A stretch of DNA of 64,000 bases from Kitasatospora sp. MAP12-44 (GCF_029892095.1 NZ_JARZAE010000004.1:3472001-3536000), one strand, 5' to 3'. Positions 20,765 through 37,546 are shown, counted from the stretch's first letter. Numbers and translations are program-made. Notes: generated by a model not told the origin, from the letters alone.

Positions 20765-23176
20765 GTGAACAGCGCGACCTCCCTCAAGTCCTGGCTGACC
20801 CGGCGCACCCCCGAGCAACTGGTCGAACTGCTGGAGCAGCGCGAGCTGCCGTACGCGGGCGGACCCGGTCTGGAGACGCCGGCCCGGCTGGCCCAGCACC
20901 TGCTGACCGACGCCTCGGTGACCTTGGCCCTGCACGACCTGAACCAGGTTCAGATCCAGGTGCTGGCGGCCGTCGCCGTGCTGGCCGAGCAGCTGCACGG
21001 GCCCGCACCGGTGCCCGCGCCGCGGCCGGGGGCGGCGGGCTTCGCCGGCTGGTCGCCCGTCACGCCGGCGCAGCGGACGGCCGTGCCGGCCCTGGAGCCG
21101 TCCGAACGGGCGGTGCCGCGCGCGCGGTTGCGCGCCGCGCTGGCCGGGCAGCCCGGCGAGCTCGACGCGGTGCTCGCCGAGCTCGCCGACCGCGCGCTGC
21201 TGCTGCCCCCGCACGGCACCGCGCTCACCGTCCCCCCGCTGCTGCACCTGCAGTCCGGCGAACTCCAGGGCTACGGACGGCCGGTGGACGTGCTGCTCAG
21301 CGCGGCCTACAAGGCGGCCGAAATCCACCAGATCGCCGCCGACTTGGGCCTCGGGGCGGGCGGAACCCGGGACGCCGCACAGAAGTTGATCACCGACCGG
21401 CTCGGCGACCGCGCCGCGGTGCGCCAACTGGTCACCCAGGCCCCGCCCGACGCCCTGGACCTGCTGGAGCGGCTGGTGCCGGGACCGCCGCTGCTGCGCA
21501 CCCACTGCTTCGTCTCGGAGCACGGCCAGTACTACAGCGCCGGTAGCAAGTTCCGCTTCCGGGCGGCCGGTTCGGGCGATCCGGGCACCGACTGGCTGGC
21601 CGCCCGGGGGATGCTGATCCCGATCGGGCCCGACCTGGTCGAGCTGCCGTACGAGATCGCCGCCGCGCTGCGCGACGGCGAGATGCCGCTCGGCTACGAC
21701 CCCGAGCCGCCGGTCGTGGCGGCCTCCCGGCCGCTGCCCGCCCACCCGCTGGGCGAGGCGCAGACCGCCGCCACCAGCACCGCCACCCGGGTCGAGCTGC
21801 TGCTGCGGGCCACCGCCGCCGGGCCGCTGGCCGTGCGCAAGGCGGGCGGCATCGCGGTGCGCGACACCCGCCGACTGGCCAAGCTGATCGGCGCGCCGGA
21901 GGCGCAGACCCGGCTCTGGCTGGACCTGAGCGCCAACGCCGGCCTGATCGCCCCGCACCGCGACCTGCCCCCGCCCAGCCGCAGCCGCAAGCCCGCGCCG
22001 CTGCCGCCCGCCCGGATGCTGCCGACTGCGCGCTACGACAGCTGGCTGGCCGACTCCCCCGCCGAGCGGCTGGTCCCGCTGATCGCCACCTGGGCGGTGA
22101 CGCCCGAGGTGTTCAGCCACTGGCCGGACGAGAGCGAGACCCCGGTGGCGCTGGTCTCCCCGCAGGACCCGGGCGCCGTGGCGCTGCGCCGCACGGTCCT
22201 TGAGGCCCTCGCGGTGCTGCCGCCCGGCACGGGCCTGGGCCAGGCGGCGGCGATCGACGAGGACGCGCTGGGCGACCTCGCGCTCGCCGCCGCCTGGCAC
22301 CGCCCGGCCGCCGTCACCGGCGAACCCGGCACCCTGGCACGGATCTCCGCCACACTGACCGAGGCGGAGCTGCTCGGTGTGGTCGCGCACGGCGCGCTCA
22401 CCCCCGTGGGGCACGCCGTACTCGGCCTGCTGCGGGCCGGCGCCGACCGCTACTTCCCGGCCGTCCCCGGGGCCGGGTCCGCGCTGACCGGCCGCCCCGC
22501 GCTGGCCGCCGCCGTCGCCGCGCTACGCGCCGCGCTGGTGGAGCTGGTGCCGCCGCCGCGGACCACCGCCCGGTTCCAGGCCGACCTGACGGCGGTCGTC
22601 GCGGGACCGGCCGCGCCCGAACTGACCGAGCTGCTCGGCTCGGTGGCCACCCGGGAGTCCGAGGGGCACGCCGTGGTCTGGCGGATCGACGCCGCCTCGG
22701 TGCGCCGCGCGCTGGACTCCGGCGCCGACCCGCAGGAGCTGCTCACCCGGCTGGCCGAGGTCTCCGAGGGCGGGCAGCCGCTGCCGCAGCCGCTGTCGTA
22801 CCTGGTCAACGACGCCGCGCGGACCCACGGCCGGATCCGGGTGGTGCGCTCGGCCTGCTGCATCAGGTCGGACGACGAGGCGCTGGTCACCGAGCTCTCG
22901 CGGGCCCGGGTGCTGGCCAAGCTCGGCCTGCGGCGGATCGCGCCGACCGTCCTGATCAGCACCGCCTCGCCGACCGACACGCTTGCGGCGCTGCGCCTGG
23001 GCGGCTACGCCCCGGTGCTGGAGGCCGAGACCGGCAGCACCGTGGTGGAGCGGGCCCCGCAGGAGCGCGCGGCGCTGGAGCTGCCCTCGCTGACCGCCGC
23101 CCGGCCGTACTACGGCTCGGGCCCGGGCACCCCGGAGGCGCTGGCGGCCAAGCTGCTGGGCCCGCGGAAGGGCTAG
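20765..23176 (+). CDS. Helicase_C_3 (XPB/Ssl2-like N-terminal domain) protein
   Basis: An 803-residue protein of a family conserved in actinobacteria. The N-terminus (SLKSWLTRRTPEQLVELLEQR) and the region around residues 480-600 (LARISATLTEAELLGVVAHGALTPVGHAVL) look like the domain annotated Helicase_C_3 or XPB/Ssl2-like N-terminal. No Walker A or DEAD box is visible, so it is not itself a helicase; it may partner an XPB-type helicase elsewhere. The GTG at 20765 is taken because the domain starts directly after it and a -10 element abuts it. Confidence 0.8.
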   Translation: MNSATSLKSWLTRRTPEQLVELLEQRELPYAGGPGLETPARLAQHLLTDASVTLALHDLNQVQIQVLAAVAVLAEQLHGPAPVPAPRPGAAGFAGWSPVTPAQRTAVPALEPSERAVPRARLRAALAGQPGELDAVLAELADRALLLPPHGTALTVPPLLHLQSGELQGYGRPVDVLLSAAYKAAEIHQIAADLGLGAGGTRDAAQKLITDRLGDRAAVRQLVTQAPPDALDLLERLVPGPPLLRTHCFVSEHGQYYSAGSKFRFRAAGSGDPGTDWLAARGMLIPIGPDLVELPYEIAAALRDGEMPLGYDPEPPVVAASRPLPAHPLGEAQTAATSTATRVELLLRATAAGPLAVRKAGGIAVRDTRRLAKLIGAPEAQTRLWLDLSANAGLIAPHRDLPPPSRSRKPAPLPPARMLPTARYDSWLADSPAERLVPLIATWAVTPEVFSHWPDESETPVALVSPQDPGAVALRRTVLEALAVLPPGTGLGQAAAIDEDALGDLALAAAWHRPAAVTGEPGTLARISATLTEAELLGVVAHGALTPVGHAVLGLLRAGADRYFPAVPGAGSALTGRPALAAAVAALRAALVELVPPPRTTARFQADLTAVVAGPAAPELTELLGSVATRESEGHAVVWRIDAASVRRALDSGADPQELLTRLAEVSEGGQPLPQPLSYLVNDAARTHGRIRVVRSACCIRSDDEALVTELSRARVLAKLGLRRIAPTVLISTASPTDTLAALRLGGYAPVLEAETGSTVVERAPQERAALELPSLTAARPYYGSGPGTPEALAAKLLGPRKG

Positions 23177-23187
23177 ACCGGGGAGGA

Positions 23188-23239
23188 AACGCCGCAGGGC
23201 GGCCACTCCGTCGAAACGGGGTGGCCGCCCTGCGGCGTT
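23188..23239. terminator. Bidirectional terminator between the Helicase_C_3 gene and rpoC
   Basis: Arms 23188-23206 and 23221-23239 form a perfect 19-bp stem that extends further with one G-T pair. It ends 13 bases short of the rpoC stop and 12 bases past the other stop. Confidence 0.85.
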
Positions 23240-23252
23240 GAAGCGGTGACTG

Positions 23253-27143
<3,891 letters not shown>

Positions 27144-27207
27144 TGGTCGTCAAGCCCTCTTTCGTAAGTCGAAAGTCGTTCATCTGGTCTGAGGGGGGCC
27201 TGGGGGC

Positions 27208-27236
27208 GGGCCGGCCACCTGGTAGGTGGCCGGCCC
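27208..27236 (-). promoter_or_regulatory. Hairpin between rpoB and rpoC
   Basis: A perfect 13-bp stem (27208-27220 with 27224-27236) with a 3-nt loop lies nine bases past the rpoB stop and about 65 bases before rpoC. No T-run follows. It may be an RNA-processing or partial-attenuation site rather than a full terminator, since rpoC must be expressed. Confidence 0.6.
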
Positions 27237-27244
27237 GGCCTCCG

Positions 27245-30718
<3,474 letters not shown>

Positions 30719-30925
30719 GAGGGGGGTCCTTCCGAGGGCTCGGAGCTCACTGCGCGCGTACCGGCCGGCTCTTGTCGGGCTGGTCCCGCCTCCGGCGCCG
30801 TGGGTCTCAGCCGGGAGGAAATCCCAGGTCAGAGCCGCTTTGCGGAGGCGATGCCAGGCCCCTTCAGGGCAGCGCAAACTCCGGGCGACGAGTCACGGAG
30901 CAGCTAACAGGCAGCGCAAAGGGAC

Positions 30926-30954
30926 AGTGTAGCCAATAGGCACACTGCTGTCCA
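30926..30954 (-). promoter_or_regulatory. rpoBC promoter
   Basis: On the minus strand TGGACA (30954-30949) and TACACT (30931-30926) are spaced exactly 17 bp, a strong vegetative promoter about 200 nt before the rpoB start. A weaker TTGACG-N17-GATTCT match lies further up at 31234-31206. Confidence 0.78.
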
Positions 30955-31444
30955 GCCCTGATTCGGAGACCGAATCGGACACTCCCTCCGGTAGCCAACC
31001 GAGCGGCCCCGCGCCCCCTCCCGGGGGCCGAACCGCAGGGTGGTCCCTGCCTTACCGCCACTACGCACCGCAGCGGTGCCCCACCTCGCAACGAGGCCGG
31101 CACCGCGACTCACGTGGAGTCATTTCCCGCCGCGACCCCGGGTTATGCATCCGGGGACACTCCAACTAACGTCCGACCGCCTCCGCGGTGTCGGCGCGCG
31201 CCTTGAGAATCGCGCGCCGCGTGCGGTTCGTCAAGGCCCCCGCCTGCGGTGGGGGCCTCGCGCAGTTCATCGCTCCGGGCGGCCCCGGCGTTACAAGAAC
31301 CCGTGGTGAGGACCCTGTCGGCAGGCTGTGACGACCCGGCGGTCGACGACAACGATCACGATACCGGGCCGGACCGACAGTGCCGAGGGCACAATCGGCC
31401 AGCCTGGCCGAAGCCGCCGGCGAAGATGCCCGGAAACGAAAGCA
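30955..31444 (-). other. Non-coding part of the rplL-rpoB gap
   Basis: About 490 nt upstream of the rpoB promoter with no supported gene on either strand. It holds a hairpin (AGGCCCCC at 31234-31241 with GGGGGCCT at 31251-31258) and the weaker promoter-like sequence noted for rpoB. Otherwise nothing recognisable. Confidence 0.5.
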
Positions 31445-31484
31445 GGCCGGGCCGACCACCTGCGAACAGGTGGCCGGCCCGGCC
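31445..31484 (-). terminator. Terminator/attenuator after rplL with UUCG loop
   Basis: Read as minus-strand RNA, arms 31484-31467 and 31462-31445 pair along 18 bp with one G-U pair and a UUCG tetraloop. The single mismatch seen in DNA becomes a wobble only in this orientation, supporting use by the rplL transcript. It lies 27 bases past the rplL stop, where many bacteria have a partial terminator. Confidence 0.75.
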
Positions 31485-31510
31485 CGAAGTGCTCCGTGGG
31501 GAGCGCTAGA

Positions 31511-31891
31511 TCACTTGACGGTGACCTTGGCGCCGGCGCCCTCGAGCTGCTCCTTGGCCTTCTCGGCAACGTCCTTGGCAACCTTCTCCAGGACGGGCTT
31601 CGGGGTGCCGTCAACGAGGTCCTTGGCCTCCTTCAGGCCGAGGGAGGTCAGGGCGCGCACCTCCTTGATGACCTGGATCTTCTTCTCGCCGGCCGACTCG
31701 AGGATGACGTCGAACTCGTCCTGCTCCTCGACCTCGTCGGCAACGGCGACGCCGCCACCCATGGCCACGGCGACCGGGGCGGCAGCCTTGACGTCGAACT
31801 TCTCCTCGAACGCCTTGACGAACTCGGAGAGCTCGATGAGGGTCAGGGTCGCGAACTGCTCGAGCAGCTCGTCCTGGGACAGCTTCGCCAT
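31511..31891 (-). CDS. rplL: 50S ribosomal protein L7/L12
   Basis: Stalk protein that recruits translation factors, 126 residues. It has an N-terminal dimerisation helix ([13 protein letters not shown]), an Ala/Gly/Val-rich hinge near residues 38-52, and the globular domain [34 protein letters not shown]. It follows rplJ after 111 nt. Confidence 0.98.
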   Translation of the reverse strand: MAKLSQDELLEQFATLTLIELSEFVKAFEEKFDVKAAAPVAVAMGGGVAVADEVEEQDEFDVILESAGEKKIQVIKEVRALTSLGLKEAKDLVDGTPKPVLEKVAKDVAEKAKEQLEGAGAKVTVK

Positions 31892-32002
31892 GATGGCGTC
31901 CTTCCACTTTGTCGGCAGGTGCCGGATGTACGGGATGGCGGGCGTACGGGCCCGCTGCGACCGGAGGTACCGGACGCTGAGCTCTTCAGGCCAGGGCCTG
32001 AA

Positions 32003-32575
32003 TTACTCGGCAGCCTCGGTGGTGTCCTCGGCCTCGGCGGGAGCCGGCGTACCGGCACCGCCCTGCTCGACCTTCGCGCGGAGTGCCTCGGCAGTGCGGG
32101 CGAACTCCACCAGCGGAGCCTGGAAGGTCGCCGCGGCCTTGGCCATGGACGCCTTCAGGCCGCCGGCCAGCTTGGCGAGCAGCACCTCGCGGGACTCGAG
32201 GTCCGCGAGCTTCTTGATCTCATCGGCGGTCAGCGCCTTACCGTCAAGGACACCGCCCTTGATGATGAGAGCGGGGTTCTCCTTGGCGAAGTCACGCAGA
32301 GCCTTCGCCGACTCCACCGGGTCACCGGTGACGAAGGCGACAGCCGTCGGACCCGCGAACAGGTCGTCGAGCGAAGAGATCCCGGCCTCGTTGGCCGCAA
32401 TCTTGGTCAGCGTGTTCTTCACCACGGCGTACTGGGCGTTGTCACCCAGCGAGCGACGCAGGTTCTTGATCTGCTTCACCGAGAGACCGCGGTACTCGGT
32501 CAGCACTGCAGCGTTGGAGGTACGGAACTTGTCCGTGATCTCCGCGACGGCAGCAGCCTTGTCAGGCCTTGCCAT
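32003..32575 (-). CDS. rplJ: 50S ribosomal protein L10
   Basis: Stalk base protein of 190 residues that binds 23S rRNA and carries L7/L12 dimers on its C-terminal helix. The start [17 protein letters not shown] at ATG 32575 is preferred because AAGGAGG lies about nine bases upstream; an in-frame upstream ATG (32623) is unlikely. L10 with L7/L12 normally represses its own leader, and a structured leader of about 280 nt is present here. Confidence 0.97.
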   Translation of the reverse strand: MARPDKAAAVAEITDKFRTSNAAVLTEYRGLSVKQIKNLRRSLGDNAQYAVVKNTLTKIAANEAGISSLDDLFAGPTAVAFVTGDPVESAKALRDFAKENPALIIKGGVLDGKALTADEIKKLADLESREVLLAKLAGGLKASMAKAAATFQAPLVEFARTAEALRAKVEQGGAGTPAPAEAEDTTEAAE

Positions 32576-32680
32576 AGGCTTACGCCTCCTTCCGTGATGT
32601 CGAGGTCGGCCGACCTTGGACAAGTCGACCTACTACGCCTGGGACCGCACGGAGAAGGAATGCTCTGCAGAAAAGACTGA

Positions 32681-32709
32681 GAGCCCCGGTGCGCAGGCGC
32701 ACGGGGCTC
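32681..32709 (-). promoter_or_regulatory. Terminator-like hairpin in the rplJ leader (putative L10 autoregulation region)
   Basis: In the leader RNA, arms 32709-32697 and 32694-32681 pair along 13 bp with one bulge, and the sequence TCAGTCTTTTCT follows, so it looks like an intrinsic terminator inside the leader, about 105 nt before rplJ. L10 leaders are known autogenous control sites. The exact L10-binding fold was not derived. Confidence 0.55.
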
Positions 32710-32863
32710 ATAAGAACCTCAACAGTCAGGCGGCGAACCGCGCGGACCGGAAGTCCAAGCTCCAAACACTCCTGCGCGGGCTGCCTGCGACTAGGCGCAG
32801 ATCCTTCGGTCACCCGAGTCCTTGCGGACATCTGGCGACAACCAGCGGTCTTTGGCTTTGACC

Positions 32864-32892
32864 AGAGTACGGGTCAACGGCGCGTGAGCCAA
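32864..32892 (-). promoter_or_regulatory. rplJL promoter
   Basis: On the minus strand TTGGCT (32892-32887) and TACTCT (32869-32864) are spaced exactly 17 bp. Predicted start is near 32857, giving a leader of about 280 nt before rplJ. The promoter overlaps the 3' side of the lipoprotein gene's downstream region. Confidence 0.72.
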
Positions 32893-32911
32893 ATTGCCGC
32901 GGGCGGCCCGG

Positions 32912-33772
32912 CTAGCCCGCGTCCTGGGTGTCGCTCTCGTCGGGTGCCTGGACCGAGAAGGCGCCGCCGTAGTCGCTGTAGAGCACGGTCTCGTTCAGGC
33001 CGCCCTTGGCGCCCTGGCCGGTCCGCTGCAGCTTGACCAGCTGGTCGTGGTCGTTGAGCCACAGATCCAGGGTGAGCGTCTGCACCCCGCCCTGGGAGAG
33101 CGCGGTGGTCAGCCCCTGCTGGCGGGTGGCGGTCAGCAGCGGCTGCTGGGCCGCGACGTAGTCGGCCACCGACAGGGTGGCCTGGTAGTGCTGGACGGTG
33201 CTGTCGTTCAGCTTCTCCTCGCCCAGCGACTGCAGGTCGCCGGCGGCGGCCGCGCCGGTCACCGCCTCCAGCGGGTTGAGCTGGTCGATCAGCGGGGCGA
33301 ACGGGGTCTCGATCCGCCCGTCCGGGCCGGTGACCTCGGCGGACTTCTCCCAGTGCTTGCCGCCCAGGCGCGCCGCGGTGGCCGCGTCACCGCCCTGGTA
33401 CGCGACGGTGTCCAGGACGATCAGCCCGCTGGTGACCCCGTTGGTGGTGCGCTGCAGCTGCATGACCGTGCGCGGGGCCCAGAAGAGCGCGCCGTCGCCG
33501 CTGTCGGTGTCGCTCGGTCCGGCGCTCGCCCCGGTCGAGGTCTGCTGGTAGCTGAGCTTGGCCCGGCGGGCCGTCTGCAGCACCTGCTCGGCCGAGAGCA
33601 TCACCCCGTGCGGAGAGCGGTCGGCGGACTTGGAGCCCTCCGAAGAGGTGGCGGGGGCGGACGGCGAGGCCGGGTTCCGGGCCGGCTGGGCCGCTCCCCC
33701 GCCGCAGGCCGCCAGCCCCCCTATCAGCGTGGCGGCGATCACCGCTGCCGCCGCCCTGCGCTGTGCCGCCAT
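32912..33772 (-). CDS. Lipoprotein, LppX/LprAFG-like (first of two)
   Basis: A 286-residue exported lipoprotein. The signal peptide (RRAAAAVIAATLIGGLAAC) ends in the lipobox LAAC with the acylated Cys at residue 23, then a Ser/Pro/Ala-rich linker and a beta-rich domain with LGGKHWEKS. AGGAGG precedes ATG 33772. A homologous second copy lies directly upstream, and lipoprotein genes occupy this place between rplA and rplJ in other streptomycetes. Lipid carriage is a family-based inference. Confidence 0.85.
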   Translation of the reverse strand: MAAQRRAAAAVIAATLIGGLAACGGGAAQPARNPASPSAPATSSEGSKSADRSPHGVMLSAEQVLQTARRAKLSYQQTSTGASAGPSDTDSGDGALFWAPRTVMQLQRTTNGVTSGLIVLDTVAYQGGDAATAARLGGKHWEKSAEVTGPDGRIETPFAPLIDQLNPLEAVTGAAAAGDLQSLGEEKLNDSTVQHYQATLSVADYVAAQQPLLTATRQQGLTTALSQGGVQTLTLDLWLNDHDQLVKLQRTGQGAKGGLNETVLYSDYGGAFSVQAPDESDTQDAG

Positions 33773-33853
33773 TCCTGCCTCCTGCTTCGCCGCCGTCCCT
33801 TCAGGTTGCCACGCCCGGCCTGGTCAGCCCTGAGCGGGTCGCCCGGCCGGTGC

Positions 33854-34765
33854 TCAGCCCTGTCGCACGCCGCCCATCGCGCCGAGCAGCTTGAGCGAGT
33901 CGGCCGGGGCGACCTGGTCGCTCGCCGGCGGGGCCGTGACGCTGACCTTGACGCCGAAGTCCGAGTACTGCGTGGTGGTGGCGTTGATCGCACCGGCCGC
34001 CGGCGAGGCCGAGGAGCCGTTGGAGCCGACCACCTTCTGCTGGACCAGCTGGTGCTGGGCGTTCAGCCAGAAGTCGGAGGTGATGGTCGAGCCGCCCTGG
34101 CCGAGGGCGGCGAGCACGGCCTTGCGGTCGGAGTCCTGCAGGTTCGGGACTGCGGCCACCAGCGTCGCGGTGGGCATCACGCTCTGGAAGTGCTTGGTGC
34201 TGACGCCGCCCACCGACTCCGAGCCGATGGTGCTGAGCTGGCCGGCCTGCGCGGCGGCGGCCAGCTGGACGGACGGGTTGATCATCATGGCAAGCGCCTG
34301 GAAGTTGCCGTTCAGGCTGCCGGCCGGGCCGTTGCCGTCGAGCTTGAGCCAGTGCTTGCCGCCGAGCTGGGCGGCCTGCTGGTCGTCGACGCCCAGGTAC
34401 ATCACGTTGTCGACCATCCGGACCTTCATCGCCTGGCCGGACTGCTGCTCGGAGAGGTCGAGCTCGGGCTGGGCGCCCCACGAGTAGAGGCCGCTGCCCT
34501 GGTCGGACTTGTCCCCGGCCGTGCTGACGGCGATCTTGGCACTGGCGGCCTTCTGCATCACGGCTGCGGCGGCCAGCAGGTCCGCCTTGGCGCCGACGCC
34601 GCCGCCCGCCGCGGCCGCACCCGCCGAATTCGCGGCTCCCGCCGCACCCGGCACGGCGTCCGCGCTCTTCTTCGCGCTGCTGCCGCAGGCCGACAGGGCC
34701 CCGACCAGCAGGGCCGACGCTGCTACTGCCGAAGCGATCCGAACCACGCGCACAACATCCCCCAT
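33854..34765 (-). CDS. Lipoprotein, LppX/LprAFG-like (second of two)
   Basis: A 303-residue lipoprotein with the lipobox LSAC after the signal IASAVAASALLVGALSAC, then an Ala/Gly-rich linker and a domain with LGGKHWLKLDG and a C-terminal YSDFGVKVSVTAP that parallels YSDYGGAFSVQAP of the neighbour, so the two are duplicates. Start is uncertain: ATG 34765 has no clear ribosome-binding site, while GTGs at 34753 or 34747 sit after a GGGGGA. Anchored to the outer face of the membrane. Confidence 0.83.
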   Translation of the reverse strand: MGDVVRVVRIASAVAASALLVGALSACGSSAKKSADAVPGAAGAANSAGAAAAGGGVGAKADLLAAAAVMQKAASAKIAVSTAGDKSDQGSGLYSWGAQPELDLSEQQSGQAMKVRMVDNVMYLGVDDQQAAQLGGKHWLKLDGNGPAGSLNGNFQALAMMINPSVQLAAAAQAGQLSTIGSESVGGVSTKHFQSVMPTATLVAAVPNLQDSDRKAVLAALGQGGSTITSDFWLNAQHQLVQQKVVGSNGSSASPAAGAINATTTQYSDFGVKVSVTAPPASDQVAPADSLKLLGAMGGVRQG

Positions 34766-34853
34766 TTGGATTTTCTGATCGAACGACCAGCGGACTCTAA
34801 CTGACGGTAAGGACGGTTCCGCAGCCGGGTTCGGTTCCCCACCGAAGCAGCAC

Positions 34854-34886
34854 AGGGCCCGCACTCCCGGTGGGAGTGCGGGCCCT
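34854..34886 (-). terminator. Terminator after rplA, perfect 15-bp stem
   Basis: Arms 34854-34868 and 34872-34886 pair perfectly around a 3-nt loop, 16 bases past the stop of the rplA reading frame as written. Confidence 0.85.
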
Positions 34887-34902
34887 GATGATGCTTCAGA
34901 CC

Positions 34903-35652
34903 TTACGGCGCCTCAGATCCGGTGAGGATCAGAGCGACGCCGGGTCCTCCTCGACGAGGAGGTTGCGGGTGCGGTTCGGGTCCACCTGGACACCCGGGGC
35001 CCATGGTGGTGGAGACCGCGGTCTTCTTGATGTAGCGACCCTTGGCGGCGGACGGCTTGGCCCGCAGGACCTCGTCCAGCGCCGCGGCGTAGTTCTCGAC
35101 CAGCTGCTCATCGGTGAAGGAGGTCTTGCCGATGATGAAGTGCAGGTTCGAGTGCTTGTCCACGCGGAACTCGATCTTGCCGCCCTTGATGTCCGTGACA
35201 GCCTTCGCCACGTCCGGGGTGACCGTACCGGTCTTCGGGTTCGGCATCAGACCACGCGGGCCGAGCACGCGGCCGAGGCGGCCGACCTTGCCCATGAGGT
35301 CCGGGGTGGCGACGACGGCGTCGAAGTCCAGGCGGCCCTTGGCAACCTCGTCGATGAGCTCGTCGGAGCCGACGATGTCGGCGCCCGCAGCCTCCGCAGC
35401 CGCTGCACGGTCACCGGTCGCGAAGACCAGGACCCGGGCGGTCTTACCAGTGCCGTGCGGCAGGTTGACGGTGCTGCGGACCATCTGGTCGGCCTTGCGC
35501 GGGTCGACGCCCAGACGCATGGCAACCTCGACGGTCGCGTCGAACTTGGTGGTGGACGTCTCGCGGGCGAGGCGGATGGCCTCAAGCGGGGCGTACAGGC
35601 GGTCGCGGTTGACCTTGAGGTCCGCGGCCTTGAGAGCCTTGCTGCGCTTCAC
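34903..35652 (-). CDS. rplA: 50S ribosomal protein L1, with an apparent frameshift near the 3' end
   Basis: L1 stalk protein and translational repressor of its own operon. Residues 1 to about 217 (GTG start at 35652, AGGAG upstream) are normal L1, including RVLVFATGD and [16 protein letters not shown]. After TTMGPG the frame as written gives an unrelated Gly/Pro-rich tail ending at 34903. The expected C-terminus ([19 protein letters not shown]) is present one base out of frame and stops at 34929. The break lies in a C3-G4-C3 run at 34993-35002. One base fewer in the G run restores a normal protein of about 240 residues. Likely a sequencing error, otherwise a real C-terminal change. Confidence 0.9.
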   Translation of the reverse strand: MKRSKALKAADLKVNRDRLYAPLEAIRLARETSTTKFDATVEVAMRLGVDPRKADQMVRSTVNLPHGTGKTARVLVFATGDRAAAAEAAGADIVGSDELIDEVAKGRLDFDAVVATPDLMGKVGRLGRVLGPRGLMPNPKTGTVTPDVAKAVTDIKGGKIEFRVDKHSNLHFIIGKTSFTDEQLVENYAAALDEVLRAKPSAAKGRYIKKTAVSTTMGPGCPGGPEPHPQPPRRGGPGVALILTGSEAP

Positions 35653-35724
35653 TGCTGCTCCTGAGTTGTGGAGTCGTGGTGTGTACGGGCCGCGCGGGCC
35701 CTACCACATGGGAAAAGAAGGACT

Positions 35725-36159
35725 TCAGCCCTCGACCGTGATGCCCATCGACCGGGCGGTCCCGCGGATGATCTTCTCCGCGGCGTCCATGTCGTTGGCG
35801 TTCAGGTCGGGGAGCTTGGTGGTGGCGATCTCGCGGACCTGGGCGGCGCTGATCTTCGCGACCTTGGTCTTGTGCGGCTCGCCGGAGCCCTTCTCCACGC
35901 CCGCGGCCTTCAGGATGAGGCGTGCGGCCGGCGGAGTCTTGGTGATGAAGGTGAAGGAGCGGTCGTCGTAGACCGTGATCTCCACCGGCACGACCATGCC
36001 ACGCTGCGACTCGGTCGCGGCGTTGTAGGCCTTGCAGAACTCCATGATGTTGACGCCGTGCTGACCCAGCGCGGGGCCGACCGGCGGAGCCGGGTTGGCC
36101 GCGCCGGCCTTGATCTGGAGCTTGATAAGCCCCGTGATCTTCTTCTTCTTGGGAGGCAT
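35725..36159 (-). CDS. rplK: 50S ribosomal protein L11
   Basis: GTPase-centre protein of 144 residues, [19 protein letters not shown] onward, with the Pro-rich N-terminal domain ([16 protein letters not shown]) that forms the thiopeptide site in the standard form, and a C-terminal RNA-binding domain ending [12 protein letters not shown]. It is followed 72 nt later by rplA. Confidence 0.98.
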   Translation of the reverse strand: MPPKKKKITGLIKLQIKAGAANPAPPVGPALGQHGVNIMEFCKAYNAATESQRGMVVPVEITVYDDRSFTFITKTPPAARLILKAAGVEKGSGEPHKTKVAKISAAQVREIATTKLPDLNANDMDAAEKIIRGTARSMGITVEG

Positions 36160-36235
36160 GTCTCTCCGGGTCCTTCCGTTGGATGGGTGTGTACGGACCG
36201 GGGCGACACCCGGGCGAGAGTACACACAGCGGACC

Positions 36236-36264
36236 AGGCTAACGCGGATGCGCTGCTGGGCCAA
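36236..36264 (-). promoter_or_regulatory. rplKA promoter
   Basis: On the minus strand TTGGCC (36264-36259) and TAGCCT (36241-36236) are spaced exactly 17 bp, between the nusG terminator and rplK. Leader about 75 nt. Confidence 0.75.
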
Positions 36265-36270
36265 AACGGG

Positions 36271-36301
36271 TTCGGGGTGGAGCCGGTGGCCCCACCCCGA
36301 A
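36271..36301 (-). terminator. Terminator after nusG
   Basis: Arms TTCGGGGTGG (36271-36280) and CCACCCCGAA (36292-36301) pair, with an inner GCC/GGC helix, 14 bases past the nusG stop. Confidence 0.75.
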
Positions 36302-36314
36302 TCCGAAGCTTTTA

Positions 36315-37277
36315 CTAGTTCTTCTGGATCTGGTCGAAGGAGAGCTCGACCGGGGTCTCCCGGCCGAAGATCTCGACCAGGCCCTTGACCTTCTTCGAGT
36401 CCGGGTTGATCTCGTTGATGGTCGCCTGCAGGGTGGCGAACGGGCCGTCCGTGACGGTGACCGAGTCGCCGACCTCGAAGTCGAGGACCTGGATCTCGCT
36501 GGGCTTGACCGGCGAGGGCTTGCCGGCGTCCTTGGCCGCCTGGCGCTCCACGTCGGGGGCGAGCATCTTGACGACCTCGTCCAGGGTCAGCGGGTACGGG
36601 TCGTAGGCGTTGCCGACGAATCCGGTGACACCCGGGGTGTTGCGCACGACGCCCCAGGACTCCGGGGTCAGGTCCAGGCGCACCAGCACGTAGCCGGGGA
36701 GCTTGTTCTGCCGGATCGTCTTGCGGTCGCCGTTCTTGATCTGGACGACCTCTTCCTGCGGCACCTCGGCCTGGAAGATGTACTCCTCGACGTTGAGCGA
36801 GACGGCACGCTGCTCGAGGTTCTGCTTCACGCGGTTCTCGTAACCCGCGTAGGTGTGGATGACGTACCACTCGCCGGGGGCGGTGCGCAGCTCCTCGCGG
36901 AACTTGGCGACCGGGTCGACGTCCTCCTCGGCCTCTTCGGTCTCCTCGACCGCGGCATCGGCCTGCTCGGACTCGTCGAAGGCCTCGCCGGCCTCCGCCT
37001 CCTCGTCGCTCACCTCGTGCAGCGCGGCCGACTCGGCGGGGACGCCGGCCTCGGCCTCGTCCGCAGCCTCGACCTCGTCCTCGTCGCCGTCCACGGCGTC
37101 GACGATCTGCTCGGCGTCCTGCTCGTCGTCCTGCGAGACCTCGGTGGCGTCCTCGGCCTCGTCGGAGAAGTCGGTGGCCTCGGCATCGGCAGCCTCAGCC
37201 GCATCCAGGTCGGCGGCGACATCCTCATCCGCCTCGCGGACGGTCTCGTCGGCGTCGTACAGGGGGGACTCAGACAC
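36315..37277 (-). CDS. nusG: Transcription termination/antitermination protein NusG
   Basis: A 320-residue NusG. The first 130 or so residues are a very acidic Glu/Asp/Ala-rich extension, typical of streptomycetes and absent from E. coli NusG. The NGN domain starts near [15 protein letters not shown], with the conserved NKLPGYVLV, and the C-terminal KOW domain contains [16 protein letters not shown] 37277 is used; the longer frame to 37382 has no start support. It links RNA polymerase to Rho or the ribosome. Confidence 0.95.
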   Translation of the reverse strand: MSESPLYDADETVREADEDVAADLDAAEAADAEATDFSDEAEDATEVSQDDEQDAEQIVDAVDGDEDEVEAADEAEAGVPAESAALHEVSDEEAEAGEAFDESEQADAAVEETEEAEEDVDPVAKFREELRTAPGEWYVIHTYAGYENRVKQNLEQRAVSLNVEEYIFQAEVPQEEVVQIKNGDRKTIRQNKLPGYVLVRLDLTPESWGVVRNTPGVTGFVGNAYDPYPLTLDEVVKMLAPDVERQAAKDAGKPSPVKPSEIQVLDFEVGDSVTVTDGPFATLQATINEINPDSKKVKGLVEIFGRETPVELSFDQIQKN

Positions 37278-37513
37278 GGTGGCTGCTTCTTTCCTGGAGG
37301 TGTGGAGATGGTACGGCTCCGCCCCGCTCCGGCGCCGCGCGCCGCTGGCGCGGGCGGGGTTCGGTGCGGCTCGAAGTCTCAACAGTACCGAGTCAACGGT
37401 AGCGGGCTCGTCCGGCAGGTGCAGACAGCTCGACCCGGACCGGTCCCCCGGACGTCTCTTCGACGTCGTTCAGGGGCCGATCCGGGTCGGGGGAAAGCTG
37501 TGTGCTCGAACAG

Positions 37514-37546
37514 GGTCCGTACGGGGTCCGCACGAGGTCCGTACGG
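37514..37546. repeat. Three 11-bp tandem repeats after secE
   Basis: GGTCCGTACGG, GGTCCGCACGA, GGTCCGTACGG in direct succession, ending at the base before the secE stop codon. The rest of the 268-nt secE-nusG gap has no clear gene; a TTGACT near 37395 lacks a good -10 partner. Confidence 0.6.

Noticed and set aside
20765..23176. Calling the Helicase_C_3 gene a complete DNA helicase
   Set aside because: No Walker A, DEAD box or motif VI is visible.
37278..37546. A nusG promoter from TTGACT near 37395
   Set aside because: No -10 element with acceptable sequence at 16-18 bp was found; read-through from secE is as likely.
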